A DNA stretch of 16,285 nt from CBFIJI01 sp965662885 (GTDB taxonomy: Bacteria > Bacteroidota > Bacteroidia > Flavobacteriales > Flavobacteriaceae). The stretch is taken from assembly GCA_965662885.1 (NCBI GenBank), contig CBFIJI010000042.1, positions 1 to 16,285 of the forward strand. Direction: 5' to 3'. This document shows positions 14,131 through 16,285 of the stretch, in pieces (position 1 is the stretch's first letter; every line of letters starts with the position of its first letter). The notes under the pieces were generated by a model, which was not told the DNA's origin, ran no database searches, and saw only the letters and a program-made list of their open reading frames with translations. Position numbers and translations under genes: made by a program.

Positions 14131-15954
14131 ATGAGAAAATTTTTTCTCTTCTACAGTTTTATCTTTTCCTGCTATACTATTGTTGCTCAGATTCAAGACA
14201 CTTTAGGGACACAACTTCAAGAGGTTGTTGTCGAATCTGGACGGATTGATTTACCGCTTTCTCAAAATTCACGAGCGCTTCAAATCATCAGTGCTTCTAC
14301 CATTAAAAATAGTGGACTGAATTCTGTTGCTGAATTGTTGCAAAACTATGCGGGTGTTGATATTCGTCAACGGGGGGTTGCCGGAATGCAAGCTGACCTC
14401 TATATACGAGGGGGAAGCTTTGACCAAACCCTTTTACTTATCGATGGAATTAAAGTAGAAGATTCCCAAACAGGACATCATACATTGAATTTTGCCTTAG
14501 CCGTTGAAGTTATTGAACGGATTGAAATTATTAAAGGTCCTGCTGCCCGAATTTTTGGGCAAAATGCGTTTACAGGAGCAGTCAATATTGTGACTAAAAA
14601 AAGACTTGATAATACGGCGGTTCTCGGTCTGCAAACAGGGTCTTACGAACAAGTACGTGCTCAAGCTACCGTGGGAACTTCCACGATTAAAAACTCTGTT
14701 ATCGCCCACTATTCCAATCACAGTTCTTCAGGCTATCGCTACAATACGGATTTTAAAAATCAGAACAGCTTTGTTAAAGCCCAATTTGGAAATGATAAAA
14801 AGGCACCCTTGGAATTGATCGGTAGTTTTTCTACACGAGATTTTGGGGCCAACGGCTTTTATGCCAGCCCCGAAGCAACTGATCAATACGAGGCCACACA
14901 AGCGAGTTTATTGGCTCTTTCTACCCAATATAAAGGAACGAACTGGAAATTGACCCCTCGATTGTATTGGCGGCGAAATCAAGACGAATATATTTATATC
15001 CGAAATAACCCTTCCATCTATCGAAATTTACACCTTACTCATAAAGTAGGTTTGGCTACCGACGCTTCTATCAGTTCTAAACTGGGAATTACTGGCTTAG
15101 GGGTGGACCTCGCTCGGGTAAGTATTGCTAGTAACAATTTGGGGAATCGTCAACGGTTTATGGCCACCCTTTTTGCGGAACATCGTTTTTATTTAAAGGA
15201 CAATACCATCGACATTACTCCTGGAGTTGCTGTCAATTATTACAGTGATTTTAAATGGCATGCCTTCCCCGGGATTGACTTGGGGATTCAGTTAAGTGAT
15301 CGCTGGCGCGCCTTTGGGAATATCGGGTACACCTACCGTATCCCAACCTATACGGATTTATATTATAGCGACCGTACCACCATTGGAAATGCAGCTCTCC
15401 AACCGGAGGAAGCTCTTGCTCAAGAGGTGGGGTTTCGCTATCAGCAACCGAAGGTCACCACTTCTTTGGTTCTTTTTAATCGAAAGGCGCAAAATTTAAT
15501 CGACTATGTAAAGGCAACGGAAGATGCCCTATGGGAAGCGACCAACATCCGCGAATTGATCACACAAGGAATCGAATGGGAAATCAATTACCGCTATCAA
15601 TTGGGAAAACGCCCTCAAAGCCTTCGCCTGAGTTATACTTATCTAAATGATAAGGTACACGATATAGCCAGTACTTTTTCCCGTTATAGCATCAATTCTT
15701 TTCGACATCATTTTACAGGAATACTCCAAGGGAAAATGGCTAAAAACCTAAGCCATAGCCTCCGTTATAAACTAGGACAACGTCCGTTATCAGCGGCCTA
15801 TCATGTGGTCGATTTTAGCCTCCAATGGGAGTTGGGCGCAATGCAATGGTCTTTGTCTGCCAACAATATTTTTAACGCTTCTTATAGCGAAACCAATTTA
15901 GTACCCATGCCTAAAGGCAATGGTATGGTGGGGGTACTGTACCGATTGCACTGA
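14131..15954 (+). CDS. BtuB-like TonB-dependent receptor
   Basis: The 607-residue protein is an outer-membrane receptor of the size of BtuB. A signal peptide covers residues 1-19 (ending CYTIVA). A TonB box is likely at LQEVVVES (29-36). The plug domain lies at about 44-157 (LYIRGGSFDQTLLLIDG at 90-106, RIEIIKGPAARIFG at 130-143, GAVNIVTK at 149-156), and the 22-strand barrel fills the rest. There is no CarboxypepD_reg-like domain, unlike in the first receptor. The final residues are VLYRLH, so the usual C-terminal aromatic residue is replaced by His. Cobalamin or another metal chelate is the usual ligand of such receptors, but no cobalamin riboswitch fits in the 50-base gap upstream. It may be co-transcribed with atpDC, because no terminator is visible between them. 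Family certain, ligand unknown. Confidence 0.9.
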   Translation: MRKFFLFYSFIFSCYTIVAQIQDTLGTQLQEVVVESGRIDLPLSQNSRALQIISASTIKNSGLNSVAELLQNYAGVDIRQRGVAGMQADLYIRGGSFDQTLLLIDGIKVEDSQTGHHTLNFALAVEVIERIEIIKGPAARIFGQNAFTGAVNIVTKKRLDNTAVLGLQTGSYEQVRAQATVGTSTIKNSVIAHYSNHSSSGYRYNTDFKNQNSFVKAQFGNDKKAPLELIGSFSTRDFGANGFYASPEATDQYEATQASLLALSTQYKGTNWKLTPRLYWRRNQDEYIYIRNNPSIYRNLHLTHKVGLATDASISSKLGITGLGVDLARVSIASNNLGNRQRFMATLFAEHRFYLKDNTIDITPGVAVNYYSDFKWHAFPGIDLGIQLSDRWRAFGNIGYTYRIPTYTDLYYSDRTTIGNAALQPEEALAQEVGFRYQQPKVTTSLVLFNRKAQNLIDYVKATEDALWEATNIRELITQGIEWEINYRYQLGKRPQSLRLSYTYLNDKVHDIASTFSRYSINSFRHHFTGILQGKMAKNLSHSLRYKLGQRPLSAAYHVVDFSLQWELGAMQWSLSANNIFNASYSETNLVPMPKGNGMVGVLYRLH

Positions 15955-16139
15955 TATTTCCGCTACTAAATAGGGAGTAGGCTTTCCCCAATACTACTAT
16001 ATTTATAGTAAGCATAATTTTTAACTACTTGTTTTACAGTACTTTAATCCCAAATTAATCAAGGTTTTTATGATAAAATTATTATCTTTAAATACCCTAT
16101 TAAGAAAATATACGAGTTGAACACAATATTGCCCCGAAA
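15955..16139. other. AT-rich intergenic region with a small hairpin
   Basis: No gene is recognisable here. TACTAT (15995-16000) and ATAGTA (16005-16010) form a weak AT-rich hairpin, followed by AGCATAATTTTT, and a 5-bp pair CTACT/AGTAG lies just upstream (15963-15980). Either could help end the receptor transcript, but neither is a convincing intrinsic terminator. Confidence 0.4.
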
Positions 16140-16285
16140 ATGACATTAGACAAATTACTGATTGAATTTTATAAAGAAAATGGAATTCCTGAAGATGGTT
16201 GAATTTATAAGGATACTTTTGAAATAAAGGTATTGGGAATTAATTTAAAACTTCCTAATCCTAAATTCAGAAAAGACGTTATACA
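16140..16285 (+). pseudogene. Start of a small conserved-looking gene interrupted by an in-frame TGA (runs off the right edge)
   Basis: An ATG at 16140 opens a frame with MTLDKLLIEFYKENGIPEDG (1-20), then TGA (16200-16202), and the same frame continues without stops to the window edge as IYKDTFEIKVLG followed by LPNPKFRKDVI. The part after the stop keeps a protein-like composition, and the two parts read as one N-terminus. A Gly codon GGA changed to TGA by one substitution would explain the break, since EDGG fits the flow. I have the impression that it resembles the N-terminus of a Bacteroidota hypothetical family related to Coq4-like proteins, but I cannot confirm this. It is either a recent pseudogene, a sequencing error, or a 20-residue chance ORF in front of an unrelated coding stretch. 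Confidence 0.5.

Noticed and set aside
16200..16202. TGA as a recoded (selenocysteine or Trp) codon
   Set aside because: No selenocysteine insertion element or related genes are visible, and the other genes here end normally. A mutation or sequencing error is simpler.
1..16285. CRISPR array, tRNA, rRNA, insertion sequence or phage genes
   Set aside because: I saw no regularly spaced repeats, tRNA-like cloverleaf, transposase motif or terminal inverted repeats in either strand. The deletions in the remnants need no mobile element.

Overview
The window looks like a chromosomal segment of a Flavobacteriales (Bacteroidota) bacterium. The DNA is AT-rich, gene starts lack Shine-Dalgarno sequences and have A-rich leaders, and a Bacteroidota-type -7 box (TANNTTTG) lies in front of atpD. 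The AtpD protein has an insertion I associate with this phylum, atpD-atpC stands apart from the other ATP synthase genes, and there are two TonB-dependent receptors, one with a CarboxypepD_reg-like N-terminal domain.

Layout. (1) Positions 1-590, minus strand: the N-terminal part of a PlsC-type acyltransferase running off the left edge, and a decayed thiolase C-terminus with an internal deletion, a frameshift and lost catalytic residues. (2) 591-901: non-coding leader with several inverted repeats. (3) 902-3925: a 1007-residue TonB-dependent receptor without a SusD partner, closed by a strong intrinsic terminator at 3941-3975. (4) 3987-12146: nine tightly packed plus-strand genes for CoA-thioester catabolism. 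They are a chimeric SDR/strictosidine-synthase-like remnant, two SDR oxidoreductases, a MaoC hydratase, a crotonase with PaaG/isomerase-like residues, an ACAD10/11-type acyl-CoA dehydrogenase, an APH-fold kinase of the ACAD11/LvaA type, and an adjacent pair of acyl-CoA dehydrogenases of which only the first keeps the catalytic glutamate. (5) 12234-14080: promoter and atpD-atpC. (6) 14131-15954: a BtuB-like TonB-dependent receptor. (7) 15955-16285: an intergenic stretch and the start of a conserved-looking small gene interrupted by an in-frame TGA.

How the genes may work together. The kinase beside an ACAD10/11-type dehydrogenase is the bacterial split version of mammalian ACAD10/ACAD11 and resembles LvaA/LvaC of the Pseudomonas putida levulinate pathway. 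In those systems a 4-hydroxyacyl-CoA is phosphorylated and the phosphate eliminated, so the acyl chain can enter beta-oxidation. The SDRs, MaoC, crotonase and dehydrogenase pair would supply ketone/alcohol interconversion, hydration, double-bond shift and further dehydrogenation. The lactonase-like beta-propeller remnant at the head of the operon suggests that a lactone was once an upstream substrate. The upstream receptor has two long apolar loops that would suit a hydrophobic ligand. No acyl-CoA ligase or working thiolase is visible, so the route is incomplete here. Both edges of the receptor region carry deletion-scarred genes (thiolase remnant and chimera), which suggests the locus has been eroding. 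The substrate is not identified; the pathway assignment is inference from families and gene order.
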